Below, piece by piece: positions 1 through 8,248 of a DNA stretch of 64,000 bases. Position 1 is the first letter of the stretch. Each line of letters begins with the position of its first letter. Made by a program: the position numbers and the translations under genes. Below the pieces are notes generated by a model that was given only the letters and a program-made list of their open reading frames with translations, did no database searches and was not told the origin of the DNA. This DNA comes from Streptomyces sp. NBC_00286. Its GTDB lineage: Bacteria > Actinomycetota > Actinomycetes > Streptomycetales > Streptomycetaceae. The stretch covers positions 5,642,001-5,706,000 of the forward strand of contig NZ_CP108054.1 in assembly GCF_036173125.1 (NCBI RefSeq), read 5' to 3'.

Positions 1-330
1 CAGTCCCGACGACAACATCCCCCGTCCCGGGCAGTGGAACCCGGCGCCCCACCCGACGCGACCACCGGGCCGTCGGCCTGCCCACCATCAGCTCCGGAAA
101 GCGCAAAGGTTCACAGACACCGTCGGCAGTCCCTCACGAAAGACCGAGGCTAGCCTTGCTTGCAGTGGCTGAATACTTGGCCGCGCTTCTCGGAGAAGTG
201 GCTGAGGACATCGGTTCTGACGGCGTTGGCAAGAGGGACGGGTGCGGGCCCGGTCCATTGTCGGAACACACCTCGGTTACGCATGCGAGGGCGTCACGGA
301 AGACCTCCTCGACGGGCATTCGGCCATCGC
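1..330. other. No confident gene; possible short overlapping frame
   Basis: This stretch lies downstream of the ferredoxin-reductase gene at the end of the first operon. The only candidate is a minus-strand frame at 134-334 (66 codons) whose GTG overlaps the reductase stop by 4 nt, the same coupling seen elsewhere in the operon. Its product would start VSDGRMPVEEVF and then turns compositionally random. It could be the truncated start of a sixth operon gene. I do not recognise it. Confidence 0.3.
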
Positions 331-1458
331 TCACACATCCAGCACCAACCGCTCTCCTTCCGGTGCACGCGAGACGCAGGGCAGCATGGCGCCGGCCGCA
401 CGTTCGGTAGCGGTGAGCCGGCGGTCACGGTGATCGACATGGCCATGGGCCACCCGTACCCGGCAGGTGCCGCAAAATCCCTGGCGGCAGGAGAACGGCA
501 GGTCTGGCAGGGCTTCTTGGAGAACATCCAGGGCGGAGCGGTCGTACGGCACTGGCAGAACCCGTCCGGTGGTGCCCAGTTGAAGTTCGAAGGGACGGCC
601 GTCCGTGATCTGGGCCGGGGCGAATCGCTCGAAGTGCAGGGCTGACGCGCGGCTACCACCGAAGGCGCGCCGAACGCCGTCGATCATGGGCGCGGGCCCG
701 CAGCAGTACACCGCACCCGTCGCCGGGCTCAAGCTCAAGAGATCGGCTGCTTCGGGCACGCCGGACTCGTCGTCAGGACGGATGGAGACTCGCCCGGGGG
801 CTGCGGCCGCGAGTTCGGCCAGCTCTGCCGCGAAGGGCATCGAGCCGCGGCTGCGGCCGGTGTGCACGAGCCTCCAGTCCAGCCCGCGTCGGGCGGCTTC
901 CCGGGCCATCGGCAGGATCGGGGTGATTCCGATGCCGCCCGCGATGAGCAGGATGGACGCTTCGGCGGCGAAGGGGAAGGCGTTCCGGGGCCCGGTGATG
1001 GCGACCCGCGTACCGTCTGTGAGGGCGTCGTGTACCTCGGCCGAACCGCCTGCGCCGTTGGCGATGCGGCGCACCGCGATGCGGTACCGGTACCGGTCGG
1101 CGGGGTCGCCGCACAGGGAGTACTGCCGTTTGCGGCCGGAGGGCAGGCGCAGTTCGATGTGGGCGCCGGGCTGCCAGGGCGGGAGTATTCCCCCGTCGGG
1201 TGCTGCCAGCCGCAGGGAGACGACGTCCTCGGCCTCTTGGTGCTTGGTGGCGACCACCAGTTCCCGGCTCGCGGGCATCCCGGTGGCTGATGGGTGCCTG
1301 GGAGGAGTGCTGCGCCGTGCGAGGCGCGTGACCGCGTGGTCGCTGAAAGCCGCCAGCTTCTGCATGAAGGAGTCGCTGCGCGGTCTGCCGTACAGGTCCG
1401 GCGGCCGGGTGACGGGGGTGCTGATGTCCATGGGATGCCTCGCTGGTTGCCGGGTCAT
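331..1458 (-). CDS. Ferredoxin reductase, FAD/NAD(P) and 2Fe-2S domains (phthalate dioxygenase reductase type)
   Basis: Flavoprotein that passes electrons from NAD(P)H through FAD to a C-terminal plant-type 2Fe-2S cluster, normally to feed an oxygenase or diiron partner. In the 375-residue product the FAD-binding barrel carries RQYSLCG, the nucleotide-binding domain carries GGIGITPILPM and CCGPAPM, and the ferredoxin domain has Cys-x4-Cys-x2-Cys (CRQGFCGTC) with a fourth Cys 28 residues on (MLPC). The start at 1458 overlaps the stop of the upstream gene as ATGA; an in-frame ATG at 1431 is the alternative. It is the last recognised gene of a five-gene minus-strand operon. No oxygenase gene is present, so the ferritin-like neighbour directly upstream is the likeliest electron acceptor; that is inference. 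Confidence 0.9.
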   Translation of the reverse strand: MTRQPARHPMDISTPVTRPPDLYGRPRSDSFMQKLAAFSDHAVTRLARRSTPPRHPSATGMPASRELVVATKHQEAEDVVSLRLAAPDGGILPPWQPGAHIELRLPSGRKRQYSLCGDPADRYRYRIAVRRIANGAGGSAEVHDALTDGTRVAITGPRNAFPFAAEASILLIAGGIGITPILPMAREAARRGLDWRLVHTGRSRGSMPFAAELAELAAAAPGRVSIRPDDESGVPEAADLLSLSPATGAVYCCGPAPMIDGVRRAFGGSRASALHFERFAPAQITDGRPFELQLGTTGRVLPVPYDRSALDVLQEALPDLPFSCRQGFCGTCRVRVAHGHVDHRDRRLTATERAAGAMLPCVSRAPEGERLVLDV

Positions 1459-2366
1459 CGGGCAGCTGCTCGGGCAGCGGGGGACGCCGCCAGGTAGGCG
1501 ACCGCCTGCTGGGTCGAGCCCTCCTGGGTCGGGTGGTAGCCGGGGCGGAAGTAGCGCAGCACCGAGCGGGCGAACGCGCCCGGCGGGGGCAACAGGTCCT
1601 TGCGGGCGGCGGCCAGGTAGTCGCGGAAGCGGACCTTGACCCGGTCGTCGAGTTCGGGGTCGGCGTTCATCAGGAAGCGGACTCCGCGGATCCACAGCCG
1701 GGTCAGCACCGGAGCGGTGACGAGCATGCCGACCACTCGGCGCCGGTACCGGGGATCGAGGTGCACCAGCAGGTCGAACGCGACCGAACGATGTTCGACT
1801 TCCTCCGCGCCGTGCCAGCGGAACAGATCGAGCATCGCGGGGTCCGCGCCGGCCTTGTCCAGGTGCCCGTTGCTGAGAATCCAGTGACCCATGTACGCGG
1901 TGAAGTGCTCGAAGGCCGCTATGAGGGCGAGCCGTTGGAGGAGGTGCGCGTGGGTGGCGGCCGGCGTCAGCTCCGGCCGGTCTCCGAGCACCCTTCGGAA
2001 GATCCATTCGGACTGCAGGGTGTACGGAGCCGGGTCAAGACCCTTGGTGAGCAGGTGCTCCAGGACCTCCTGGTGCGCCTCGGCGTGCATCGCTTCCTGG
2101 CCGATGAAGCCGCGTACGTCCTCGCGCAGCCGGTCATCGGTGATCAGCGGCAGTGCCTGCTCGAAGGTGCGCACGAACCAGCGTTCGAGCTCGGGGAGCA
2201 TGAGGTGGAGCACATCGAAGGTGTGGGTCGCGAAGGGCTCACCCGGCAGCCAGTGCAGCGGGGTGGTACTCCAGTCGAAGGTGATGTCCCGGGGTTGCAG
2301 CACCAGGTCGTGGTGGTCGATGGGCTCGGACGGACGTTCCGGGTGGGCATGTGCGGCTCGGAACAT
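1455..2366 (-). CDS. Ferritin-like metal-dependent hydrolase (PF10118 family)
   Basis: A 303-residue alpha-helical protein of the family annotated as predicted metal-dependent hydrolase. Diiron-type ligand motifs recur along the chain: QEAMHAEAHQEV, AAFEHFTAYMGH and GAEEVEHRSVAFD, spaced as in ferritin-like four-helix bundles. Family members are poorly characterised and are often found near reductases and lipid-active enzymes. Here the gene is coupled by a 4-nt overlap to a ferredoxin reductase, which suggests an electron-fed diiron enzyme (inference). The 106-bp gap to the gene upstream is the longest in the operon and contains a perfect 21-bp tandem duplication at 2427-2468. Confidence 0.85.
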   Translation of the reverse strand: MFRAAHAHPERPSEPIDHHDLVLQPRDITFDWSTTPLHWLPGEPFATHTFDVLHLMLPELERWFVRTFEQALPLITDDRLREDVRGFIGQEAMHAEAHQEVLEHLLTKGLDPAPYTLQSEWIFRRVLGDRPELTPAATHAHLLQRLALIAAFEHFTAYMGHWILSNGHLDKAGADPAMLDLFRWHGAEEVEHRSVAFDLLVHLDPRYRRRVVGMLVTAPVLTRLWIRGVRFLMNADPELDDRVKVRFRDYLAAARKDLLPPPGAFARSVLRYFRPGYHPTQEGSTQQAVAYLAASPAARAAAR

Positions 2367-2426
2367 GACAGGTTCCTCCTCCGTCGGCGATCGGTGTGTG
2401 CGAAGAGGCGGTCAGGCAGTCGTCGT

Positions 2427-2468
2427 CCAGTACTGCTGGTCTGTTGGCCAGTACTGCTGGTCTGTTGG
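2427..2468. repeat. Perfect 21-bp tandem duplication inside the operon
   Basis: Two identical 21-bp units (2427-2447 and 2448-2468) lie between the alpha/beta hydrolase stop and the metal-hydrolase start. Each contains the 8-bp palindrome CAGTACTG and the inverted pair CCAG/CTGG. It could be an internal regulatory site or a simple duplication. Confidence 0.8.
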
Positions 2469-2472
2469 GCTG

Positions 2473-3405
2473 TCAGATCGGGTGCGTGGTGTGGTCCGGA
2501 CTGCAGCGGGAGCTGGCTTCGACGTGGTCGGCGAATTCCGCGATCCGGGACGCGATCTCCGCGGGGTGGCTGAGCTGTACCCAGTGCCCGGCGTCGATCG
2601 GGCGCCGCTGTATCCGGCGCGTCCAATGCTCTACTCCGTACGACAGCACCGGGGTGACGCAGAAGTCGCGGGTGGGGATGATGAGTTGAACCGGGACGGT
2701 GGTCGGCCGGTCCCGGGGACGCAGCAGGCGGGGCAGCATGTTGGCGCGGTACAGCGCGATGCCGGACGCGGCGTCGCGGGCCAGCGTCGGCGCGGGGTAG
2801 GGGGTGTGCCCGGGTACGCCTTGGGAGCCGGTGAGGAAGGCGCGCCAGCGGTGTCCCAGTGCTCTCCAGGTCAGGGCGGGCAGGAGCGGGAAATGGAAGT
2901 AGGCGATGTACCAGGACCGTGCGGCCTGCCGCAGCAGCTTCGGCAGATCCGGATGCCGCGGGCGAAGGCGGGCCCGGATCAAGTGGCCGACGTGGTCCAG
3001 GCAGGGTCCGGAGATGGAGGTGAACGAGGCGATCCGCCCGGCCAGGCGGGTGCCGGTGACCGACTCCCAGGAGTGGATCGAACCCCAGTCGTGTCCGACC
3101 AGGTGCACCGGGCGGTCGGGGCTCACGGCGTCGAGAACCGCCTCCAGGTCGGCTTCCAGGCTGGACATCCGGTAGGCGCGCAGACCCCTGGGCCGGTGGG
3201 AGGCACCGGCTCCCCGCACGTCGAAGGCGGTGACGTGGAAGCGGTCGGCCAGGCGCTCGGCGACCGGGCGCCACGCGGCGCTGGTGTCCGGATAGCCGTG
3301 GACCAGCACCACCGCAGGAGCCGTGGACGCTCCCCATTGGTAGGCGGCCAACTCCACGCCGTCCGCAGTGATCCGGCGCTGCCGCAGGGCGGCCGGGCCG
3401 GTCAT
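2473..3405 (-). CDS. Alpha/beta hydrolase, epoxide hydrolase / dehalogenase type
   Basis: 310-residue alpha/beta hydrolase. HGYPDTS near residue 37 is the oxyanion-hole motif, and the nucleophile elbow is VGHDWGS, so the nucleophile is Asp rather than Ser, as in epoxide hydrolases and haloalkane dehalogenases. The C-terminal DAGHWVQLSHP carries the catalytic His. The ATG at 3405 forms an ATGA overlap with the upstream metallo-beta-lactamase gene, which fixes the start. With the SDR two genes upstream the arrangement recalls the EphD-type hydrolase/SDR pairing of actinobacteria, here as separate proteins. The substrate is probably lipophilic but not determinable from sequence. Confidence 0.88.
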   Translation of the reverse strand: MTGPAALRQRRITADGVELAAYQWGASTAPAVVLVHGYPDTSAAWRPVAERLADRFHVTAFDVRGAGASHRPRGLRAYRMSSLEADLEAVLDAVSPDRPVHLVGHDWGSIHSWESVTGTRLAGRIASFTSISGPCLDHVGHLIRARLRPRHPDLPKLLRQAARSWYIAYFHFPLLPALTWRALGHRWRAFLTGSQGVPGHTPYPAPTLARDAASGIALYRANMLPRLLRPRDRPTTVPVQLIIPTRDFCVTPVLSYGVEHWTRRIQRRPIDAGHWVQLSHPAEIASRIAEFADHVEASSRCSPDHTTHPI

Positions 3406-4550
3406 CGGCCACCACCGGCGCGGGTCAGTTCGCCGTAGTTCAGACCGCCGTGGAGGAAGCTGGGCAGCACCGGCCACTGCCGCTTGAAGGGGGCCAGCTC
3501 CGAGGATGGCAGGATCTGCAGCCAGCGCGGATCGCGCCGGCTGGGGCCGGCGAGGGTCTTCTCCTTGACCATGGAGTCGTACTGGTCGAGAGAGTCCTCC
3601 AGGGTGTTGGCGTTGGGCACCACCTCACGGCCGTAGAACGCGGCGTGGCGGCGCACCCCGGGGATGCGGGAGAGCTCGGGCTGCCAGTTGTCGGCCGAGA
3701 TGCCGTTCTCGGAGGACACCCACACCCCGTCGGGGGTGTTCAGCACCAGGGAGTGGTTGCCGTCCGTATGGCCGGGGGTCCACAACAGGCTGACGCCGAC
3801 ACCGAGTTCGACATCGCCGTCGAAGGCGGTGACACGCTCGCCCGGCACCCCGTCCATGCCTCCGTCGACATACCAGGCCCACTGCATCGGATGCATCGAC
3901 TCGAAGGTGCCCAGCTCCCTGCGGTGCACCAACAATCTGGCGCGCGGGAACAGCGCTTCGCGGGGCGCCCGTTCGCCGGGAACGGTGCTGGTACTTCCCA
4001 TGATCATGCGCACGTCCTGGACGTGCAGGTGGTCGAAGCTGACGAAGTCCACGTCCTCGGGTCGCAGACCGCAGGAGGGCAGGACGGTGTTCGGGTCCTG
4101 GTAGTAGCGGGCGAAGGCGTGCTCGGTGAGAAAGTCCCCCGCCAGACGCTTGAGCTGGGCGTAGAACGGCGCTTGAGCCGTTCCGGCGGCGACGGTCGGC
4201 TCCCACACCAGTGTTTTCGGCTCACCGTCGAAGCCGTCGAACTGCACGACGAGCATCCGGTTGACGATGCTCACGAACGGGTTGACGGCGAGCGCGGCGC
4301 CGTGGAAGCCGAACCGGGTCGGGTACGGGGCGGCGGCGATGTCGAAACTGCGGACGGCGTGGATGCGGCCCTGCTGCACGAACCGCTCACGGTAGGTGGC
4401 CGCGGCGCTGCGCACGGCGCGCAGCCGGTCACCGCGGGGCCATACGTCGTGGACACCTTCGAATTCGGGGATGGGACGCGGAGCGGCGGCGTCCTGGGCC
4501 TTCTGGGCCTTCTTCGCGCTGGGCGTCGCCGGCTTGGGCGTGGTGGTCAC
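3402..4550 (-). CDS. Metallo-beta-lactamase-fold hydrolase with altered metal site
   Basis: 382-residue protein. DHLHVQDVR at the first metal site and TPGHTDGNHS at the second place it in the metallo-beta-lactamase fold. The canonical HxHxDH is altered: the sequence reads HLHVQD and lacks the usual final His, and the later Asp ligand region reads SSENGISADNW. It may bind a single metal or use other ligands. The GTG at 4550 is chosen because AAGGA lies about 10 nt upstream and the SDR stop ends only 4 nt before it. The first 35 residues are Ala/Pro/Lys-rich and likely disordered. Second gene of the operon. Confidence 0.82.
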   Translation of the reverse strand: MTTTPKPATPSAKKAQKAQDAAAPRPIPEFEGVHDVWPRGDRLRAVRSAAATYRERFVQQGRIHAVRSFDIAAAPYPTRFGFHGAALAVNPFVSIVNRMLVVQFDGFDGEPKTLVWEPTVAAGTAQAPFYAQLKRLAGDFLTEHAFARYYQDPNTVLPSCGLRPEDVDFVSFDHLHVQDVRMIMGSTSTVPGERAPREALFPRARLLVHRRELGTFESMHPMQWAWYVDGGMDGVPGERVTAFDGDVELGVGVSLLWTPGHTDGNHSLVLNTPDGVWVSSENGISADNWQPELSRIPGVRRHAAFYGREVVPNANTLEDSLDQYDSMVKEKTLAGPSRRDPRWLQILPSSELAPFKRQWPVLPSFLHGGLNYGELTRAGGGR

Positions 4551-4554
4551 GGGC

Positions 4555-5466
4555 TCATCCTTCGGGCAGGCGGGCGGTCCGGGTGCGCTGCTCGTAGGCC
4601 GCGCGGACCGCCCGGTCGGACAGGGCGGCGAGCTGGTCGGGGACAAGGAGGCGATGCAGGGCGTCACGGGCACGGCCCGGCAGCACCGCGGCCAGCCGGG
4701 TCAGGGCGGCCACCTGGCGTGGAACGAAGACCTCGAACCGCGGGCGCAACACGACGTCGAGCACCGCGTCGGCCACCTGATCCGTCGTCAGGCGTCGGGT
4801 GGGGCCGGTCGCGGTGCCCACGGCCAGCTCGGTGTCCACGACGCCGGGCATCACCAAGGACACGTGCACGCCGGTGCCGCGCAGTTCGGCGCGGACGGCT
4901 GTGCTGTAGCCGTGGATGGCGTGCTTCGTCGCCGCGTAGGTCGCCTCGCCGGCCGGGGCGACCTTGCTGGCGGCGGAAGCGATGTTCACCACGTGGCCGC
5001 GACCGCGTTTCCGCATCCCCGGGATCACGAGTTTCATCCCCCGCAGTACGCCGTGGACGTTGACGTCGAACTGGCGCAGGGCGGCTTCCTCCGGTTCCTC
5101 CTCGAAGGGGCCCACCCACATGATTCCGGCGTTGTTGATCAGCACGTCGATCGGCCCGAGTTGGGTCTCAACGGTGCGCAGGAAGTCCTCGAAGGAAGGT
5201 GTGTCGGTGACGTCGAGAGACAGCCCGAGCAGTCGACCACCGGGACGCGCGCCGATGGCACCAGCCGTCTCCATGGCAAGCTCCGCGTCGAGATCGCCGA
5301 TCGCCACGGCGGCTCCGGCCGCGGCGAGCCGGGCCGCGACGGCACGCCCGATTCCGCGGCCCGCCCCGGTGACCGCGATCACTCGGCCGGTCAGCGGTTC
5401 TGTGCGGGGGAGCCTGTCGCGGTCTCTTCGGCCGAACGTGTCCGGGTACCTGGGCGGTGCTGCCAC
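4555..5466 (-). CDS. SDR family NAD(P)-dependent oxidoreductase
   Basis: Classical short-chain dehydrogenase of 303 residues. It has the VTGAGRGIGRA nucleotide-binding motif, INNAGIM, NIASAAS (catalytic Ser) and YAATKHA (catalytic Tyr and Lys). GTG 5466 is preferred because AAGGAAGGGG sits just upstream; an in-frame start at 5538 would place translation inside the operator region. It is the first gene of the five-gene operon and is divergent from a TetR gene across a 151-bp region holding a strong inverted repeat, so it is likely repressed by that TetR protein. Confidence 0.9.
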   Translation of the reverse strand: MAAPPRYPDTFGRRDRDRLPRTEPLTGRVIAVTGAGRGIGRAVAARLAAAGAAVAIGDLDAELAMETAGAIGARPGGRLLGLSLDVTDTPSFEDFLRTVETQLGPIDVLINNAGIMWVGPFEEEPEEAALRQFDVNVHGVLRGMKLVIPGMRKRGRGHVVNIASAASKVAPAGEATYAATKHAIHGYSTAVRAELRGTGVHVSLVMPGVVDTELAVGTATGPTRRLTTDQVADAVLDVVLRPRFEVFVPRQVAALTRLAAVLPGRARDALHRLLVPDQLAALSDRAVRAAYEQRTRTARLPEG

Positions 5467-5530
5467 GGTGAGCCCCTTCCTTGCCCTGAGCATGAGGCGG
5501 AACTCCGAACGGCAAGCGGCCCCACGCGCT

Positions 5531-5580
5531 TCTGACACGATGCCATGTCAGATGAACTGACAAGCTAGAGTGTCAGTTCA
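5531..5580. promoter_or_regulatory. Overlapping inverted repeats, probable TetR operator
   Basis: TGAACTGACA (5553-5562) and TGTCAGTTCA (5571-5580) form a perfect 10-bp inverted repeat with an 8-bp spacer. The same left arm also pairs with TGTCAG at 5546-5551, which in turn pairs with TCTGACA at 5531-5537. The cluster lies between divergent SDR and TetR starts, the usual position for an autoregulating TetR operator. Confidence 0.85.
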
Positions 5581-5617
5581 GAGCACACCGGTGTCAACAC
5601 CTCTGCAAAGGGGAGAA

Positions 5618-6259
5618 ATGACCGGCACACAGACCACCGGGCGGCGCTACGGCGGACGCGATGCGGCGCAACGACAGCAGGAGCGCCGCACCCGCCTCAT
5701 CCAGGCGGGCCTCGACCTGTTCGGCACGGCCGGATACGCCTCGGTCTCCGTCAAGCAGGTGTGCTCGCATGCCGGACTGACCGAGCGCTACTTCTACGAG
5801 TCGTTCCGCGACCGCGAAGACCTTCTCGCCGGGGTCTACAACGAGCTGATCACTGCGATCACAGCCGAAACCGCGCAGGCCGCAGCCGCTGCCGCACCCG
5901 ATGTCGACGCCCAGCTGCGCGCCGGCCTCGAGGTGTTCATCCGCACACTGGCCGGCGACGCCCGCAAGGCCCGCCTGGTGCTCATCGAAGTCGTGGGCGC
6001 CAGCCCCCGCCTCGAAGTACGGCGCCGTGAGGTCCTGCACGAATTCGCCGCGATGGTCGCCGCCGTCGTCGGACCGCTCCCTGGCCCGGAAGGCTCTTCC
6101 AGCCGGCTCACCATGACCGCGATGAGCCTGGTCGGCGGGGTCAACGAACTCCTCGTGGACTGGACCCTCGGCCACCAGAACGCCACCGTCGAAGAACTGA
6201 TCGACCTGTGCCACACCCTGTTCACCGCGGCCTACCGAGCCATCAGCGGTCAGCCCTGA
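5618..6259 (+). CDS. TetR/AcrR family transcriptional regulator
   Basis: 213-residue regulator. The N-terminal helix-turn-helix spans about residues 25-70 with LFGTAGYASVSVKQVCSHAG followed by LTERYFYESFRDREDLL, a textbook TetR_N arrangement. The ligand-binding C-terminal domain is all-helical. ATG 5618 is preceded by AAAGGGGAG; a GTG at 5570 would start within the operator and is rejected. It is divergent from the five-gene operon and most likely represses both that operon and itself through the repeat at 5531-5580, with release by a substrate of the operon enzymes. Confidence 0.92.
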   Translation: MTGTQTTGRRYGGRDAAQRQQERRTRLIQAGLDLFGTAGYASVSVKQVCSHAGLTERYFYESFRDREDLLAGVYNELITAITAETAQAAAAAAPDVDAQLRAGLEVFIRTLAGDARKARLVLIEVVGASPRLEVRRREVLHEFAAMVAAVVGPLPGPEGSSSRLTMTAMSLVGGVNELLVDWTLGHQNATVEELIDLCHTLFTAAYRAISGQP

Positions 6260-6689
6260 TCACGCAGGCCCGGATGCCTTCAGGAGCTTTCCGCTAGCCC
6301 ACGGGCCCTGTTCAACGGCCCGGCGCACTCGGCGGCCCTGTTTCGATCAGGCAGGCCGGCGAGAACCACTGCACAATGAACGCAGGTGCGGCGCACCTGC
6401 CGGCTGTCGGATGGGTTCCACACCCATCGACCATCCGGAAACGACGCAAGGCGATCGGGCTGAGCGGCCGCGAACCATGGCGGGCCCGTTGCGTCGTGGG
6501 AGCTGCTAGACGATGGGGATCACTCACTGCCTGCGCTCCCGCTGGCGCGCCCGGGACCTGGCCCGCGCCGGACCCGACCCTGCCGTTGTTGCTGGGCGCC
6601 TCCACATGCCCAGGCCCGCTAAGTGCCCTGTATCTCTCGACCGCAGTCACTGTCCGTATTCGCGCGAGCGACGCATTCGGCAGGCTCGA
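6260..6689. other. No recognisable gene
   Basis: About 430 bases downstream of the TetR gene. Open frames exist in several phases but none reads like a protein. The sequence leads directly into the degraded TetR remnant and is probably decayed DNA. Confidence 0.4.
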
Positions 6690-7217
6690 GTACTGCGCGT
6701 CGCCATGATCGCCAGGCAATTGATGGGCAGCCGGGCGCCGGGGAGGCTGTGGTCTTGTCGGCATCGGCGCCCAGCGGCAGGGCACGGTCATTGGATTCCG
6801 GGAGCCTCATCCGGTCGGCCCGGACGCTCGCCGATCTGGTCATTGCCCCGTGCGGCGGTGGCTGCTGCGACGGCGTACCTCTGCATCTGCATCTGAGGCG
6901 TTTCGGGGTGCGTCGAGATCGGCCGCGTGTAACCGATCGCCATTGGGCTGCCCATGGCGCGGGAGGCCCTCTCGTGCCCCCGTCCTTCTGCCCATGCTCT
7001 CGAACGCCAGGCGGGCGTCTTCCGTGCTCCGCGTCAAGGCGGCGATCGCCTTCTCGCCTGGGATGAGTGGGAAGAGGTACGGCTGCGTGACACCGGCACG
7101 CTTGGCAATCGCCTCGGCAGACGTGCCGTAGTAGCCCTTGAGCGTGAACTCGCGATCGCAGCGCGCGGATGGCGCTGTCGCGTCTCTCCTGCCTGCTCGT
7201 CCGGCTCGTGCCGCCAT
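6690..7217 (-). pseudogene. TetR regulator remnant, module copy A
   Basis: Pieces of a TetR regulator remain in at least two phases: QERRDSAIRA in one, EFTLKGYYGTSAEAIAKRAG then VTQPYLF in another, and a C-terminal stretch around MRLPES and LGADADKT back in the first. They align by eye with the TetR copy at 12699-13231 (ALKGYYGTSTEAIAKRVG; MRLWETVHLSLGADVHA). Several indels break it. It stands divergent to SDR copy A across a region homologous to that of copy B, so it is the dead regulator of this module. Confidence 0.75.
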
Positions 7218-7298
7218 GCCAGCGCGTGCCGGTCAGCTCCACCTGAAGCCGACCGGCGGCGCGGCCTGGGTTCAGTTCCGTGCTTGAGCTTGCGCAAT

Positions 7299-7348
7299 GT
7301 AAACCGATCGCTTTACAGTGAGGATCAAGGGGAAACCGACCAGTTTCC
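7299..7348. promoter_or_regulatory. Paired palindromic operators upstream of SDR copy A
   Basis: GTAAACCGATCGCTTTAC (7299-7316) and GGAAACCGACCAGTTTCC (7331-7348) are two near-palindromes 32 bp apart. They match the consensus GGAAACYGATCRGTTTCC seen at 11994, 13471, 13496 and 14551. They lie between the TetR remnant and the SDR start. Confidence 0.8.
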
Positions 7349-7367
7349 CAGATGGCTTCGGGAGTGC

Positions 7368-8183
7368 ATGATGACGACAAATCGGCCGGTGGCCCTCGTG
7401 ACGGGCGCATCCTCCGGCATCGGCAAGCAGACCGCGCTCGCGCTGGTCGCGGCGGGTTTCGAGGTGGCCGGCACGGGCCGCGACACCTCGCGCGTCACCC
7501 CGCTGCGGGGTGTGACGTTCTTCGACCTCGACGTGGTCAGTGACAAGTCGGTCACCGCCGCGGTCCAGCAGGTGATCGACCGATTCGGGCGGATCGACGT
7601 CCTGGTCAACAACGCCGGCATCGGCTCGATCGGCGCGGCCGAGGAAACCTCTCTCGCGCAGGCCCAGGGCGTGTTCGACATCAACGTCTTCGGGGTCATG
7701 CGCATGGTCAAGGAGGTCCTGCCGCACATGCGCGCCCGGGGGCGCGGGCGCATCATCAACCTCTCGTCCGTGCAGGGGTTCATCCCCGCTCCCTACATGG
7801 CCGTCTACGGCGCGTCCAAGCATGCGATCGAGGGCTACTCCCAGTCCCTGGACCACGAGGTCCGGGAGTACGGCGTGCGGTCGCTCCTGGTCGAACCCGC
7901 CTATACCAACACCGGGTTCGAGGCCAACAGCGCCAAGCCCGACACCCCCCTGCAGGTCTACGCGGACCAGCGGCACATCTTCGACCGCCTGATGACGGAG
8001 GCGATCAAGAGCGGTGACGACCCCGCCGTGGTCGCCAAGGCGATCGTCACAGCGGCGACCGACACCAAGCCGAAACTGCGCTACGCCGCCGGCCCCATGG
8101 CCGCACGCGCACGCATGCTCCGCTTCGTTCCCGCCTGGGTCCTGGACAAGCAGATCCGCACGATGAACAAGCTGGCCGGCTGA
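7368..8183 (+). CDS. SDR family oxidoreductase, module copy A
   Basis: 271-residue classical SDR with VTGASSGIGKQ, VNNAGIGS, NLSSVQG and YGASKHA (Tyr-x3-Lys). Two ATG codons stand in tandem at 7368 and 7371, preceded by GGGAG. It is the same length as, and very similar throughout to, the SDR at 13530-14345; the C-terminal KPKLRYAAGP is shared with that copy and with the fragment at 16700. The promoter region carries two TetR-type palindromes. Next downstream at 65 bp is a SnoaL-like gene, probably cotranscribed. Substrate unknown. Confidence 0.92.
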   Translation: MMTTNRPVALVTGASSGIGKQTALALVAAGFEVAGTGRDTSRVTPLRGVTFFDLDVVSDKSVTAAVQQVIDRFGRIDVLVNNAGIGSIGAAEETSLAQAQGVFDINVFGVMRMVKEVLPHMRARGRGRIINLSSVQGFIPAPYMAVYGASKHAIEGYSQSLDHEVREYGVRSLLVEPAYTNTGFEANSAKPDTPLQVYADQRHIFDRLMTEAIKSGDDPAVVAKAIVTAATDTKPKLRYAAGPMAARARMLRFVPAWVLDKQIRTMNKLAG

Positions 8184-8248
8184 CCCCCGCCACCCGCGCA
8201 CCCTGCCACCCACAAACCCGTTCGCGCCGTTGATACCGGGAGAGACCC

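Noticed and set aside
331..2007. 558-residue frame extending the ferredoxin reductase upstream
   Set aside because: The extension lies opposite to the reading phase of the metal-hydrolase gene, lacks family sequence, and the 4-nt overlap at 1458 gives a natural start.
6312..6791. 159-residue minus-strand frame
   Set aside because: Arg/Pro/Ala-rich with no motif, and its left part overlaps the TetR remnant; treated as chance.
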